From Paenibacillus turpanensis (lineage in GTDB: Bacteria > Bacillota > Bacilli > Paenibacillales > YIM-B00363), in assembly GCF_011421635.1 (NCBI RefSeq), contig NZ_WTLI01000011.1:62001-126000 (forward strand): 64,000 nucleotides of DNA, read 5' to 3'. Position 1 is the first letter of the stretch. Every line of letters begins with the position of its first letter. A program made the translations under genes and the position numbers. Under the pieces are notes generated by a model. The model saw only the letters and a program-made list of their open reading frames with translations. It did not search any database and was not told where the DNA came from. This document shows, piece after piece, positions 1-7,731 of the stretch.

Positions 1-13
1 GTCGAACAATAAC

Positions 14-451
14 ATGAACGGGAAAGACTTTTTACTAGGTGCCGTAGTCGGCGGTGTCATCGGGGCGCTGACGGCGCTGCTGGTTGCTCCGAAGAGCGGC
101 AAGGAGCTTCGCGGGGATATTGCGGAAGGATACCGTCAAGCGAGTGAAAAAACACAGGAGCTGGCGCAAAACGTAGGAGCGAAAACGACGGAGCTTGCTT
201 CCACCGTAAATGCAAAGGCTGTTGAGGTGGCTGGTAAGGTGAAGGAAACAGCGAATGTGCTCACTGAGGATATGCGATCTTGGAGAGACGCACGCCGTGA
301 GGCTGCTGCGGCAGCGGAAGATGTCGCCACTGCTGAAGCTGCAGTAGAAGCAAAAGCAGAAGTAGAAGTGAAGGCTTTGGAAGCGCCAATCGACGCCACG
401 GGTACGGAAAATGCGGCTGAGGGTACAGATCCGTTAAAGACGAATACGTAG
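14..451 (+). CDS. YtxH domain-containing protein
   Basis: A 145-aa protein of the YtxH family, small envelope-associated proteins usually linked to general stress in Bacillales. A glycine-rich hydrophobic segment spans residues 5-25 (DFLLGAVVGGVIGALTALLV), followed by the family-typical APKSGKELR and a long Ala/Glu/Lys-rich tail predicted to be helical or disordered. The first 13 bases of the window hold no ribosome site, so a start further upstream outside the window cannot be excluded. It ends in a strong hairpin shared with the convergent gene. The family is recognised; the molecular function is unknown. Confidence 0.8.
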   Translation: MNGKDFLLGAVVGGVIGALTALLVAPKSGKELRGDIAEGYRQASEKTQELAQNVGAKTTELASTVNAKAVEVAGKVKETANVLTEDMRSWRDARREAAAAAEDVATAEAAVEAKAEVEVKALEAPIDATGTENAAEGTDPLKTNT

Positions 452-482
452 TGGCTCTACGGATAATGTAATAATGTAAAAA

Positions 483-519
483 AAAGGGATACGCCCGGAT
501 TCATGGGCTGTATCCCTTT
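483..519. terminator. Bidirectional intrinsic terminator
   Basis: AAAGGGATACGCCC and GGGCTGTATCCCTTT form a long stem around a short loop, with A and T runs on the two sides. It lies between the convergent ytxH-like gene and the NAGPA gene. Confidence 0.85.
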
Positions 520-533
520 TTGGTTAGGATGAG

Positions 534-1655
534 TTACCATTTAGAGGAATCAAACTTGGTCATGTCAATGCCTTCCCAAATGTTCGGCACCTGCAGCTCT
601 TCAGCCTTTTCATGAACGACGAAGGCGGTAGGCAGGTAACGTTCGCCGTATTGACTTGCCGGGCTATTAATCGTTTCAAAGCCGTCCTTTGTCCCCGGAG
701 CCCCTTTCACAAGGACCGTGGAGGAGCCGCCGTCAAGATTAGCTGCGATAACGGCGTCATGCTCGAGAAACACGTTTTGAATGTCGTAAAGGGTAGCTCC
801 AATACTATGAGGCTGACGGCCGTCGATGACAGCAAATAGGATCGTTCCGTCCGCAGTTTGCGCCATACTTGTGCGCGGAGCAATGCCCCAGCCGTCGGCA
901 TGGTTTTTAATGAGCCCTTCACCATTGACAATAAAGCGAGGAGCGAAGGTTACCGCTTCTTTGACATTCATTTTAAGCAGTTCGTTCGGTTTATATTTAC
1001 CGGCTATCATAACGCCGTCCTGATCCAGTCCGACAACATGGATCGGGGTATTCATGTCCCCGTCATGGTATAACACTTTCCCGTCAGAAATGACGATTCC
1101 GATCGGCTGGAAACCATTACCCTTCCAATTCGGATCGGCAAAGCCGCCTCCGTTAACCCCGTAAAGCGCTCCGGTTCGTTTTACCATGGAGCTGACCTTT
1201 TCACCTTTGCCCGCTTTATTCGGCACTACGAGCCGGATTTTTTTAGGATCATTAACGATAAGCAAATACCCTTTCCAGTTTGCCCCGGAAATTTCCTTCA
1301 CCTCAGCGAGAGGCTTCTGTTCCTTTTCTTGTGCATTCCTTGACACGACCGGTGCAGAGACCGGCTTGACCTCAGCTTCCGCCATCTCGTCAAATCTTGC
1401 CCAGTATTGATTCACGCGCTCTTTCAGGTTTTGTTCACCGATTAAATATTTTGCCCAGTGTCGATGCTGGGTTGTAATAAGCGTATCGGCAGCCAAATAT
1501 CGGAGCTGGGTTCCCCATGGAGTCAAGTAAAACCAAATGGTAAAGAGGATCGCGCTGATTCCAAGCACACTGAAGCTATAAGCGATCCACCGTTTTCGTT
1601 TTAGCTTTTTCTTCTTTTGTCGTCTTCCCGGCGTTGTGGTAGGGGTCGGGTTCAT
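534..1655 (-). CDS. Membrane-anchored phosphodiester glycosidase (NAGPA) family protein
   Basis: A 373-aa protein. A very basic N-terminus (KKKKLKRKR, residues 14-22) precedes a single membrane segment (about 23-44), so the rest should lie outside the cell. The C-terminal two thirds match the NAGPA/DUF2233 phosphodiester glycosidase fold: YGVNGGGF (about residues 165-172), PRTSMAQTADG, FAVIDGRQ and ANLDGGSST. Members remove sugars from phosphodiester-linked glycans or appear with exopolysaccharide genes; the substrate here is unknown. The start has a good AAAGGAG six bases upstream. It is a single-gene unit on the minus strand, downstream of the LytTR-GGDEF-EAL gene but separated from it by a terminator. 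Confidence 0.85.
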   Translation of the reverse strand: MNPTPTTTPGRRQKKKKLKRKRWIAYSFSVLGISAILFTIWFYLTPWGTQLRYLAADTLITTQHRHWAKYLIGEQNLKERVNQYWARFDEMAEAEVKPVSAPVVSRNAQEKEQKPLAEVKEISGANWKGYLLIVNDPKKIRLVVPNKAGKGEKVSSMVKRTGALYGVNGGGFADPNWKGNGFQPIGIVISDGKVLYHDGDMNTPIHVVGLDQDGVMIAGKYKPNELLKMNVKEAVTFAPRFIVNGEGLIKNHADGWGIAPRTSMAQTADGTILFAVIDGRQPHSIGATLYDIQNVFLEHDAVIAANLDGGSSTVLVKGAPGTKDGFETINSPASQYGERYLPTAFVVHEKAEELQVPNIWEGIDMTKFDSSKW

Positions 1656-1738
1656 CTCGCTCTCCTTTCAAAATCACAAAAAATCTCTAGTAACTAGACG
1701 AAATAGGCACAAAAAAGGTTTCAAAAAGCGAGAAAACG

Positions 1739-1757
1739 AAAAAAAGCCCCGAAGGGC
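1739..1757 (-). terminator. Terminator of the agr-like operon
   Basis: Read on the minus strand, GCCC-TTCG-GGGC is followed directly by seven T. The tetraloop is UUCG. It lies just after the stop of the LytTR-GGDEF-EAL gene, and flanking CGAAAACG/CGTTTTC can extend the pairing. Confidence 0.8.
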
Positions 1758-1774
1758 GTTTTCGTGATGTCGAA

Positions 1775-3580
1775 TCAATGATACAAGGTGATATGGGATT
1801 TTAGAAAATGCTCAAAATCCTCAGCAGGCAGAGGGTGGCTAAAAATATATCCTTGTATCTCGTCGCAGCCGCTTCTTTTCAAAAATTCAAGTTGTTCCAT
1901 CGTTTCTACGCCTTCAGCCAATGATTTCATCTTTAACTGCTGGGACATTGCGATCAATGCAGTTACGATGGCGGCATTATCCTCGTCATCGGTAACATCC
2001 CGAATAAAAGACTGATCGATTTTCAAAGTGTGAACGCGGAACCTTTTTAAATAGCTAAGAGAAGAGTATCCTGTACCAAAATCATCTATCGATATTCGCA
2101 CACCGAGCTGTTTCAGTCTGCTCATTGCTTCCGTTATGAATGAAACGTTCTTCATAGCTACGCTTTCTGTAATTTCAAGGCAAAGCAGGTGCGGAGGCAG
2201 CTTTGTTTCCAATAAGGCATCCTCGACAATTTGCACAAATCCCGGCTGATGGAATTGATTCATCGAAATGTTTACCGAGACGCAAAGAGGAGGAAGTCCG
2301 TTACGCAGCCATTGTGCATTTTGCCTGCACGCTTCGCGGAGCACCCAGTTTCCAATCGGAACGATGAGTCCCGTTTCTTCGGCGAGTGGAATAAACTCTC
2401 CCGGGGAGACCATTCCGTATTTGGGATGTTTCCAACGGACAAGGGACTCCATCCCGAACGTTTCACCGGTATGAAGATCAACAAGCGGCTGATAATAAAG
2501 CAGAATCTCGTCTTTTTCCAGCGCTTTGCGCAAGTGATTTTCTAAATTTAATCGTTCCATCGAACGCAAGTTCATTTCCGAATGATAAAACTGATGCGTG
2601 TTCCCGCCCTTTTCCTTGGCACGATACATCGCTGTATCCGCGTGCTTTACAAGTGCCTCGGCCGAGCTTCCATCGGCAGGATAAATGCTTACTCCGATGC
2701 TTGCCGATACAAACAATTCTTGCCCACCTACCAGGAAGGATTCCCTCAGGATGGCATGAATCGACTGGCAAAACGCATTAACCTCGTCGACATGGTTAAT
2801 ATCCGACAATAAAACGATGAATTCGTCCCCGCCAAATCGGGCGAACAGATCTTTGCTCTGCACAATGGAGGATAAGCGAGTACTCAGCTGTTTTAGGAGC
2901 TCGTCCCCCATGTAGTGGCCTAAGGTATCGTTAATAATTTTAAAGCGATCTAAATCAAAAAACAGCACGGCCATTTTTTTGCCTGTTTTTTCACAGTGGG
3001 CAAAATGCTGGTTTAATTTATCGTGAAACATCGTTCTGTTTGGAAGGCCGGTGAGGGAATCATGATATGCCATATGGGCAATTTTCTGTTCCGCTCTGCG
3101 CTTCTCATTCACGGCATGGATCGTTGCGTACGAACGCAAAAAACGTTCATCCTCATTCTGAGCAATAAACGAATTCAATATTTCATCCGTGCGCTGATCA
3201 AGCGTCTCATGCTGTTCATTGGCAGCTGAAAGCATTTTAAGCACGTTCTCAATATGATTCTTATGTATTCTTGCAACGGAAGCCGTTTTTGTTTTTCGGT
3301 CATGGGGATTGCCCAAAAAAACGATGCCTTTCGTGCGATCATATTGTTCAATTTGGTTCATGTTCACAAGGTTACCGCTGTCAATCATGCGAAAACCGGC
3401 CTCGAATAGCATTTCCTCCAAACTATCAAAAGAAATGCTAAGGTAATAGAGATTATCTTTGGTGTGAACAATATATTGTTGATCTCTTCCTTGATCGATA
3501 CGTACGATATCCGAAGCATCCAGCATAAAAAAGTCGGATCCCCGTTTACCGTCGCGTGTAACTGGTATTTTTTGTGCCAT
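1775..3580 (-). CDS. LytTR-GGDEF-EAL fusion protein (DNA binding plus c-di-GMP turnover)
   Basis: A 601-aa protein with three domains. Residues about 10-110 are a LytTR DNA-binding domain (DASDIVRIDQG, SLEEMLFEAGF, GNLVNMNQIEQYD). A GGDEF diguanylate cyclase domain follows (about 165-325, intact RFGGDEF at 248-254). Then comes an EAL phosphodiesterase domain (about 340-590) whose signature reads ESL (378-380), with LEITES, DDFGTGYSSL, EGVET and QGYIFSHPL present. The RxxD inhibitory site before GGDEF reads QSKD, so product inhibition is probably lost. There is no receiver, PAS or membrane segment. I prefer the second ATG (3580) because GGAG lies nine bases upstream; the ATG at 3595 has no ribosome site. 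It is the last gene of the agr-like operon. Which c-di-GMP activity dominates cannot be read from sequence. Confidence 0.88.
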   Translation of the reverse strand: MAQKIPVTRDGKRGSDFFMLDASDIVRIDQGRDQQYIVHTKDNLYYLSISFDSLEEMLFEAGFRMIDSGNLVNMNQIEQYDRTKGIVFLGNPHDRKTKTASVARIHKNHIENVLKMLSAANEQHETLDQRTDEILNSFIAQNEDERFLRSYATIHAVNEKRRAEQKIAHMAYHDSLTGLPNRTMFHDKLNQHFAHCEKTGKKMAVLFFDLDRFKIINDTLGHYMGDELLKQLSTRLSSIVQSKDLFARFGGDEFIVLLSDINHVDEVNAFCQSIHAILRESFLVGGQELFVSASIGVSIYPADGSSAEALVKHADTAMYRAKEKGGNTHQFYHSEMNLRSMERLNLENHLRKALEKDEILLYYQPLVDLHTGETFGMESLVRWKHPKYGMVSPGEFIPLAEETGLIVPIGNWVLREACRQNAQWLRNGLPPLCVSVNISMNQFHQPGFVQIVEDALLETKLPPHLLCLEITESVAMKNVSFITEAMSRLKQLGVRISIDDFGTGYSSLSYLKRFRVHTLKIDQSFIRDVTDDEDNAAIVTALIAMSQQLKMKSLAEGVETMEQLEFLKRSGCDEIQGYIFSHPLPAEDFEHFLKSHITLYH

Positions 3581-3613
3581 GACTGTCAGCTCCATGTGGT
3601 AGAGAAAGGATGA

Positions 3614-3635
3614 GGCTGCCCGATAATGGGCAGCC
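3614..3635 (-). promoter_or_regulatory. Intercistronic hairpin between agrD-like and LytTR genes
   Basis: An 8-bp perfect inverted repeat, GGCTGCCC/GGGCAGCC, with a 6-nt loop. No T run follows on the minus strand, so it is not a standard terminator. It may protect the upstream mRNA or reduce read-through, letting the peptide and the regulator be expressed at different levels. Confidence 0.55.
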
Positions 3636-3650
3636 CGGTTATGTGTAAGA

Positions 3651-3773
3651 TTACTTGTTCAGCAATTCTGCCGGAGTTTCCGGACGGTGGAAGTAGAAAG
3701 TGCAGCTCGTCGTTGCAAAAAGAGATGCTACTGCTACAAGAACAAGATTTGCGATAATAGCGACTTTTTTCAA
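3651..3773 (-). CDS. agrD: AgrD-like cyclic lactone autoinducer peptide precursor
   Basis: A 40-aa ORF starting with TTG. The translation begins MKKVAIIANLVLVAVASLFA, an amphipathic membrane-targeting leader, then TTSCTFYF and a charged tail HRPETPAELLNK. This is the three-part layout of AgrD peptides: leader, Cys-containing core and acidic recognition tail with PxxPxELL. In known Agr systems AgrB cuts after the core and links its last residue to the Cys; here a five-residue ring C-T-F-Y-F would result (inference). The TTG overlaps the agrB TGA stop (TTGA), and GGAGAGGAG in the agrB 3' end serves as ribosome site, so the two genes should be translationally coupled. The downstream gene is the LytTR-GGDEF-EAL protein. 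Confidence 0.85.
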   Translation of the reverse strand: MKKVAIIANLVLVAVASLFATTSCTFYFHRPETPAELLNK

Positions 3774-4327
3774 GCTCCTCTCCTCCTCTCTAAGAAATTG
3801 ACAAGCTGGTATGCCTGTTTAGTTATTGTTAATGACTGCGCTAAAAACGCAGCCGATAACAACGAGGATTGAATCATCAGGTTAGAAAGCACTAGGAGTA
3901 ACGCGGCAAGCTTGAGCAAAGGGTAATATTTCTCATCCAGTCTGCTGTGTCCTTTCAGGCCACTTGGCGCATAGATGAGTATAATAATCGCGCATACAAT
4001 GGTGCATGCAAATCCTGCGTACCAGTAATCCCAGCTGACGAAGGATAACAGCGTTAGAATGAGCGCGGAAGCAACTGAACAAACCGTTGATGAGGAGAGA
4101 TGAGCTCCGCCGCTTAGGAAGCGGGCAGCAGCAAAGGCAACGAGGATAATCGCAGCTTTGCCTAAAGTGCCTGCAATAGCGGTCAGGCCAATGGTAAGAA
4201 CAATAGTAAGCAGATTATTCAGTACAATGATAAGAGAATATACGAGCACTGCTTCGGAGGCAGCCTCGGAATGCTGATTGCGAATGGATCTTGCAATTTT
4301 GACAGCCCCATTTTCGATCATGCCCAC
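3770..4327 (-). CDS. agrB: AgrB-like peptide-processing membrane endopeptidase
   Basis: A 185-aa polytopic membrane protein of the accessory gene regulator B family, which cleaves and cyclises AgrD propeptides at the membrane. The signature ARFLSGGAHLSSSTVC carries the catalytic His (H76) and Cys (C83) seven residues apart, as in Staphylococcus AgrB (H77, C84). Four to six hydrophobic segments follow. The likely start is GTG, only one base after the stop of the sensor-like gene upstream. The 3' end overlaps the peptide gene start. Family and catalytic residues are clear; the cognate substrate is very probably the adjacent 40-aa peptide. Confidence 0.9.
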   Translation of the reverse strand: MGMIENGAVKIARSIRNQHSEAASEAVLVYSLIIVLNNLLTIVLTIGLTAIAGTLGKAAIILVAFAAARFLSGGAHLSSSTVCSVASALILTLLSFVSWDYWYAGFACTIVCAIIILIYAPSGLKGHSRLDEKYYPLLKLAALLLVLSNLMIQSSLLSAAFLAQSLTITKQAYQLVNFLERRRGA

Positions 4328-4328
4328 G

Positions 4329-5018
4329 TTATTTATTCATCCTCTCATAACGTTCCTCGATTTGCTTTAAATTACGCAAATATATGATATACAAGGATAT
4401 GCATAAAATAGCAATCAAACCAGTTAAAATCATGATTAGAGAACGCTGTTCCGTGAAAGAAACATAGGCAAATTGGGTGCCTGCAAGAGTAATGATAATG
4501 AATATGCCTAAAAAGAGGTTTAAGCTTTTAACAGTGTATTTCAGCTTGAACCGATTCACAATAAACATAAAGCCGAGTCTTTTTTTCTCGATGAAGAATA
4601 CTAGAAGAAAAATGATAATCGCTGTCGAGGATTGCATGATTGACTCGCTTAGATTCGAGGAAATCAAGGATGCATTCGTTGTTAAGCCGATCTCAGTCAG
4701 CAGTGCGACAAGCAGGGTTTGTACAACCACAAAGGTAAGAAATCCCGTAATCATCACTAACGTTGAATATAGAAAAGGCAGGTTAAAGGATAGTGATAGA
4801 AGCAGGACAAACAACAGCATGTACGTAACCGGTGCATAAATTTCTAAGTTGAGAAAGTCACGTTGAAACAGCGACATGAGATTGATGACTGATGCGATCC
4901 CGATAATTCTGCCAAGGGCATATCGTACAGGAATACGATACATGGAGAGTGATAAAACCACAAAAGCAGTACCTTCAAGGATTGAAGTTACTATTTTAAG
5001 TAAGTATGTGTAATCCAT
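4329..5018 (-). CDS. AgrC-like membrane sensor domain lacking a histidine kinase
   Basis: A 229-aa protein made almost only of hydrophobic segments (about six), ending in a charged helix LKQIEERYERMNK. The layout resembles the N-terminal receptor half of AgrC-type (GHKL/HATPase_c_5) kinases, and the protein stops where the dimerisation helix and kinase domain would begin. No H-box, N-box or G-box occurs in it or in any frame before agrB, which starts one base after the stop. The start has AAGGAG six bases upstream. It could be a peptide receptor that signals without phosphotransfer, a truncated kinase remnant, or a transporter-like protein; I could not assign a family with certainty. It is first in the operon. 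Confidence 0.6.
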   Translation of the reverse strand: MDYTYLLKIVTSILEGTAFVVLSLSMYRIPVRYALGRIIGIASVINLMSLFQRDFLNLEIYAPVTYMLLFVLLLSLSFNLPFLYSTLVMITGFLTFVVVQTLLVALLTEIGLTTNASLISSNLSESIMQSSTAIIIFLLVFFIEKKRLGFMFIVNRFKLKYTVKSLNLFLGIFIIITLAGTQFAYVSFTEQRSLIMILTGLIAILCISLYIIYLRNLKQIEERYERMNK

Positions 5019-5467
5019 GGATGTCTCCTTCGCCCTTTCAGGCTTATTCCTATTTTACGACAAGTGATGAAATATGCAATATAGTCAAAAGGAACTATTT
5101 TTTTACAGGTTAATATTTGGAAGAATGCATAAATAGTAAGAATGAAAACGCTTCGAAAACCGTTGAATGTTATATATACGACAATAACTACAATGGTACC
5201 ACTTTATCGTACAACAATTGATAATCTTTGTCGATATAAGGGATAAATATTCTAAGAGAATAAAGAGAACAATTTCGCGCGTTTCAATTTATTCAACAGC
5301 AGGAAGCAGGGCTTTCAAAGACGGATGAAGTTTGCATCGTGTTTACAATTTGGACTGCATTTTTTCTGCATTTTCTGTCGTTGCAAAGGCACCTTTTCTA
5401 TGAAATAATCATATTCTACCGTATCGAGTGCAATTATTCTCAACATGGAAAAGGAAGCGGTGCAGCT
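5019..5467. other. AT-rich divergent intergenic region (agr-like operon / racE)
   Basis: About 450 bases without a supported gene. They must hold the leftward promoter of the agr-like operon and the rightward promoter of racE. A weak rightward candidate is TTGATA (5218-5223), 18 bases, GATAAA (5242-5247). A small inverted repeat ATTCT-AAG-AGAAT lies at 5249-5261. I looked for paired LytTR direct repeats and found only one imperfect half site (ACCGTTGAA near 5160). Confidence 0.5.
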
Positions 5468-6283
5468 GTGCCATCTTCACAAGCAATAGCAATTTTAGAC
5501 TCGGGCGTAGGCGGCCTAACGGTTGCCAAAGAGGTCATGCGGCAGCTGCCGCAGGAACAGATCATTTACTTCGGCGATACGGCGAGAACACCATATGGCC
5601 CCCGGTCAGCAAATGAAATTGTAAAATTCACGATGGAAATTGTCGATTATTTGCTTCAATTTCAGCCTAAGCTGCTCGTGATCGCCTGCAATACGGCTAC
5701 AGCCGTAGCCATCGATCATATCCGCGCGATGGTATCGATTCCGGTAATCGGGGTAATTACTCCCGGTGCGAGAGCAGCGATTAAGTCAACACGAAACGGC
5801 ATTATCGGTGTGATCGGAACGGCAGGGACGATACGCAGCGAAGCGTACGATCAAGCGTTAAAAAGAATTTCCCCAAGCATACAGGTATACAGTAAAGCCT
5901 GCCCTTCGTTCGTACCGCTCGTGGAGCGGGGTGTTTTTTACGGAGAAGAAACGGATTTGGCCGTATCGGAAGCTTTAGCGGGGCTAAAGGAAACACCCAT
6001 TGATTGTTTAATCCTTGGATGCACTCATTATCCATTTTTGAGCGAATCGATTCATTCCTTTATGGGGCCTGATGTGACACTGATCTCATCGGCTGACGAA
6101 ACGGCAAGAGAGATCAGCACTGTACTATATCACCGAGGGCAATTGGCGGAATCGCAGGAATTGCCGATCCATCGCTTTTTTTGCAGCGGCGATCCGGTGA
6201 TGTTCCAACGTATTGCGCAAATGTGGCTGAACGAGCATATTACGGTCACACCGGTTGTGTGGCAGGTTCCTCGTTTCATTTAG
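5468..6283 (+). CDS. racE: Glutamate racemase
   Basis: A 271-aa cytoplasmic enzyme converting L- to D-glutamate for peptidoglycan. The start is GTG at 5468: the reading frame is open further upstream, but alignment-relevant sequence begins with AIAILDSGVGGLTV, and the 271-aa length matches RacE/MurI (about 270). The two catalytic cysteines lie in ACNTATA (C74) and GCTHYPF (C185); GDTARTPYGPRS is also typical. AGGAAG upstream is an acceptable ribosome site. It is followed by a terminator that partly overlaps the start region of the LysM-M14 peptidase. Confidence 0.95.
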   Translation: MPSSQAIAILDSGVGGLTVAKEVMRQLPQEQIIYFGDTARTPYGPRSANEIVKFTMEIVDYLLQFQPKLLVIACNTATAVAIDHIRAMVSIPVIGVITPGARAAIKSTRNGIIGVIGTAGTIRSEAYDQALKRISPSIQVYSKACPSFVPLVERGVFYGEETDLAVSEALAGLKETPIDCLILGCTHYPFLSESIHSFMGPDVTLISSADETAREISTVLYHRGQLAESQELPIHRFFCSGDPVMFQRIAQMWLNEHITVTPVVWQVPRFI

Positions 6284-6307
6284 AATAAGTCGATATCACA
6301 TGAATAG

Positions 6308-6357
6308 AGCCCTCTGAGCATAAGGTGGAACATAACCTTGCGCGAAGGGGGCTTTTT
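6308..6357 (+). terminator. Terminator after racE
   Basis: AGCCC and GGGCT, with an inner AAGGT/ACCTT pairing, are followed by five T. The 3' arm lies just upstream of the ATG of the next gene, so the hairpin could also hide that gene's ribosome site. Confidence 0.6.
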
Positions 6358-6358
6358 C

Positions 6359-7567
6359 ATGTGGTTTTGGGCTGAGGTTGGACCCGAAGACACACTTGGG
6401 CGTATGGCGAGACGCTTTCGAATAAATACAGCTTCGCTGACTGCAGCAAACCCAGAGCTGGGTGAAAGCGGAACGGTGGTTCCCGGACAGATGCTGCGGA
6501 TTCCGAAAGCGGGAGACCGTCTTCATCACATCCAGCCGGGGGATGATTTGGAGAGCATCGCCGAATCGTATCAGATCACGCAGTCAGCTTTATGCAGCGC
6601 CAACGGCTTACATGCAGCATCCGGACTTGCGAATCAGAGCTGGATACGCATCCCGGCAAATAGTGAGAAGGCATGTATCGTTGATCCTTCGTATAATTAC
6701 GGCTTTTTAGAATTGGAGGAAGACATCCAAAGTCTCTGTGCGAAATACCCGTTTCTTCGCTTAGGCTCAGCGGGCGCATCTTTTCTGGGAAGAGAGCTTC
6801 ATGTGCTGGAGCTTGGAACCGGGCAAAGAAAAGTGCACGTCAATGCGGCATTCCATGCGAATGAATGGATCACCTCTCTTCTACTAATGGGCTTTATGGA
6901 AACGGCTGCGGAGGCGGTTGCCCAAGATACGAGCCTGCTGGGCTTTAACATGCGCCGTTTATTGGAAGAGACGACACTCGTTGCCGTGCCGATGGTAAAT
7001 CCGGATGGGGTCGAGCTTGCGATTCAAGGATTACGAAAAAATCATCCTCTCTTTGAGGAATTGCTGGAGTGGAATGGTGGGTCAACGGATTTTACCCAAT
7101 GGAAGGCAAATGCAAGGGGAGTTGATTTAAACGATCAGTTTCCTGCACATTGGGAAGTCGAAGCGGCGCGAAGGGAAGCGATCGGTCCGTCGCCCCGAAA
7201 TTACGGGGGCGATGCGCCGCTCACAGAGCCGGAGGCCATCGCAATGGCTGAGCTTACACGCAGCGGCCGCTTTGATCTGGTGGTGGCTCTGCACACTCAG
7301 GGACAAGAAATTTATTATAATTACCGCGGAATGGAGCCGCTGAACTCGATCGATATTGCAAAGCGGATGGAAGCGGTCAGCGGCTATAAGCCGGTTTATT
7401 TAGAGGGCAGCGATGCAGGCTACAAAGATTGGTTTATCCAAGAATTCCGCCGGCCGGGTTTTACGGTGGAGGCAGGGCTTGGTGTCAATCCGCTTCCGCT
7501 TTGGCAATGTCCGGAAATGCAGAAGCAGATTAACGGAATTATCATGTGCGCACTTGCGGAGCGGTAG
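6359..7567 (+). CDS. LysM-M14 peptidase, gamma-D-glutamyl-L-diamino acid endopeptidase type
   Basis: A 402-aa protein with two N-terminal LysM peptidoglycan-binding repeats (about 2-48 and 53-98) and an M14 zinc carboxypeptidase domain. Zinc ligands are in FHANEWIT (H166, E169) and in LHTQGQE; the catalytic Glu is in FTVEAGLG. This layout is that of Lysinibacillus sphaericus endopeptidase I, which cleaves the gamma-D-Glu-diaminopimelate bond of cell-wall peptides; B. subtilis YqgT is a relative without the LysM pair. There is no signal peptide, also as in that family, so action on recycled peptides or in the sporangium is likely. A TTG at 6338 with AGGTGG nine bases upstream would add seven residues. 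Confidence 0.88.
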   Translation: MWFWAEVGPEDTLGRMARRFRINTASLTAANPELGESGTVVPGQMLRIPKAGDRLHHIQPGDDLESIAESYQITQSALCSANGLHAASGLANQSWIRIPANSEKACIVDPSYNYGFLELEEDIQSLCAKYPFLRLGSAGASFLGRELHVLELGTGQRKVHVNAAFHANEWITSLLLMGFMETAAEAVAQDTSLLGFNMRRLLEETTLVAVPMVNPDGVELAIQGLRKNHPLFEELLEWNGGSTDFTQWKANARGVDLNDQFPAHWEVEAARREAIGPSPRNYGGDAPLTEPEAIAMAELTRSGRFDLVVALHTQGQEIYYNYRGMEPLNSIDIAKRMEAVSGYKPVYLEGSDAGYKDWFIQEFRRPGFTVEAGLGVNPLPLWQCPEMQKQINGIIMCALAER

Positions 7568-7580
7568 CTCCGTTTTTTTT

Positions 7581-7703
7581 AACGTTATAGAATTTATAAG
7601 TTTCGCTGAGGTCGGAACGAGTAAATTCTATACCAAGGAAAACTACCGCTTAATGACGTACCCGCTTCTTTGAAAGGACTTCGATAGAAGTTTTTCTTAT
7701 AGC
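7581..7703. repeat. Probable palindromic interspersed repeat
   Basis: TATAGAATTTA (7586-7596) and TAAATTCTATA (7622-7632) are a perfect 11-bp inverted repeat. The outer edges AACGTTATA (7581-7589) and TATAGCGTT (7695-7703) are also inverted with one mismatch. The stretch has no coding content and looks like a small dispersed palindromic or MITE-like unit; I could not test other copies. Confidence 0.45.
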
Positions 7704-7731
7704 GTTGAAATCGTTCACTCTAGACTAAAAA

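Noticed and set aside
5019..5340. LytTR-type direct repeats upstream of the agr-like operon
   Set aside because: Only one imperfect half site near 5160 was found, with no second copy at the right spacing.
5339..5467. N-terminal extension of glutamate racemase
   Set aside because: The extra 43 residues match nothing in the family; the GTG at 5468 gives the standard length.
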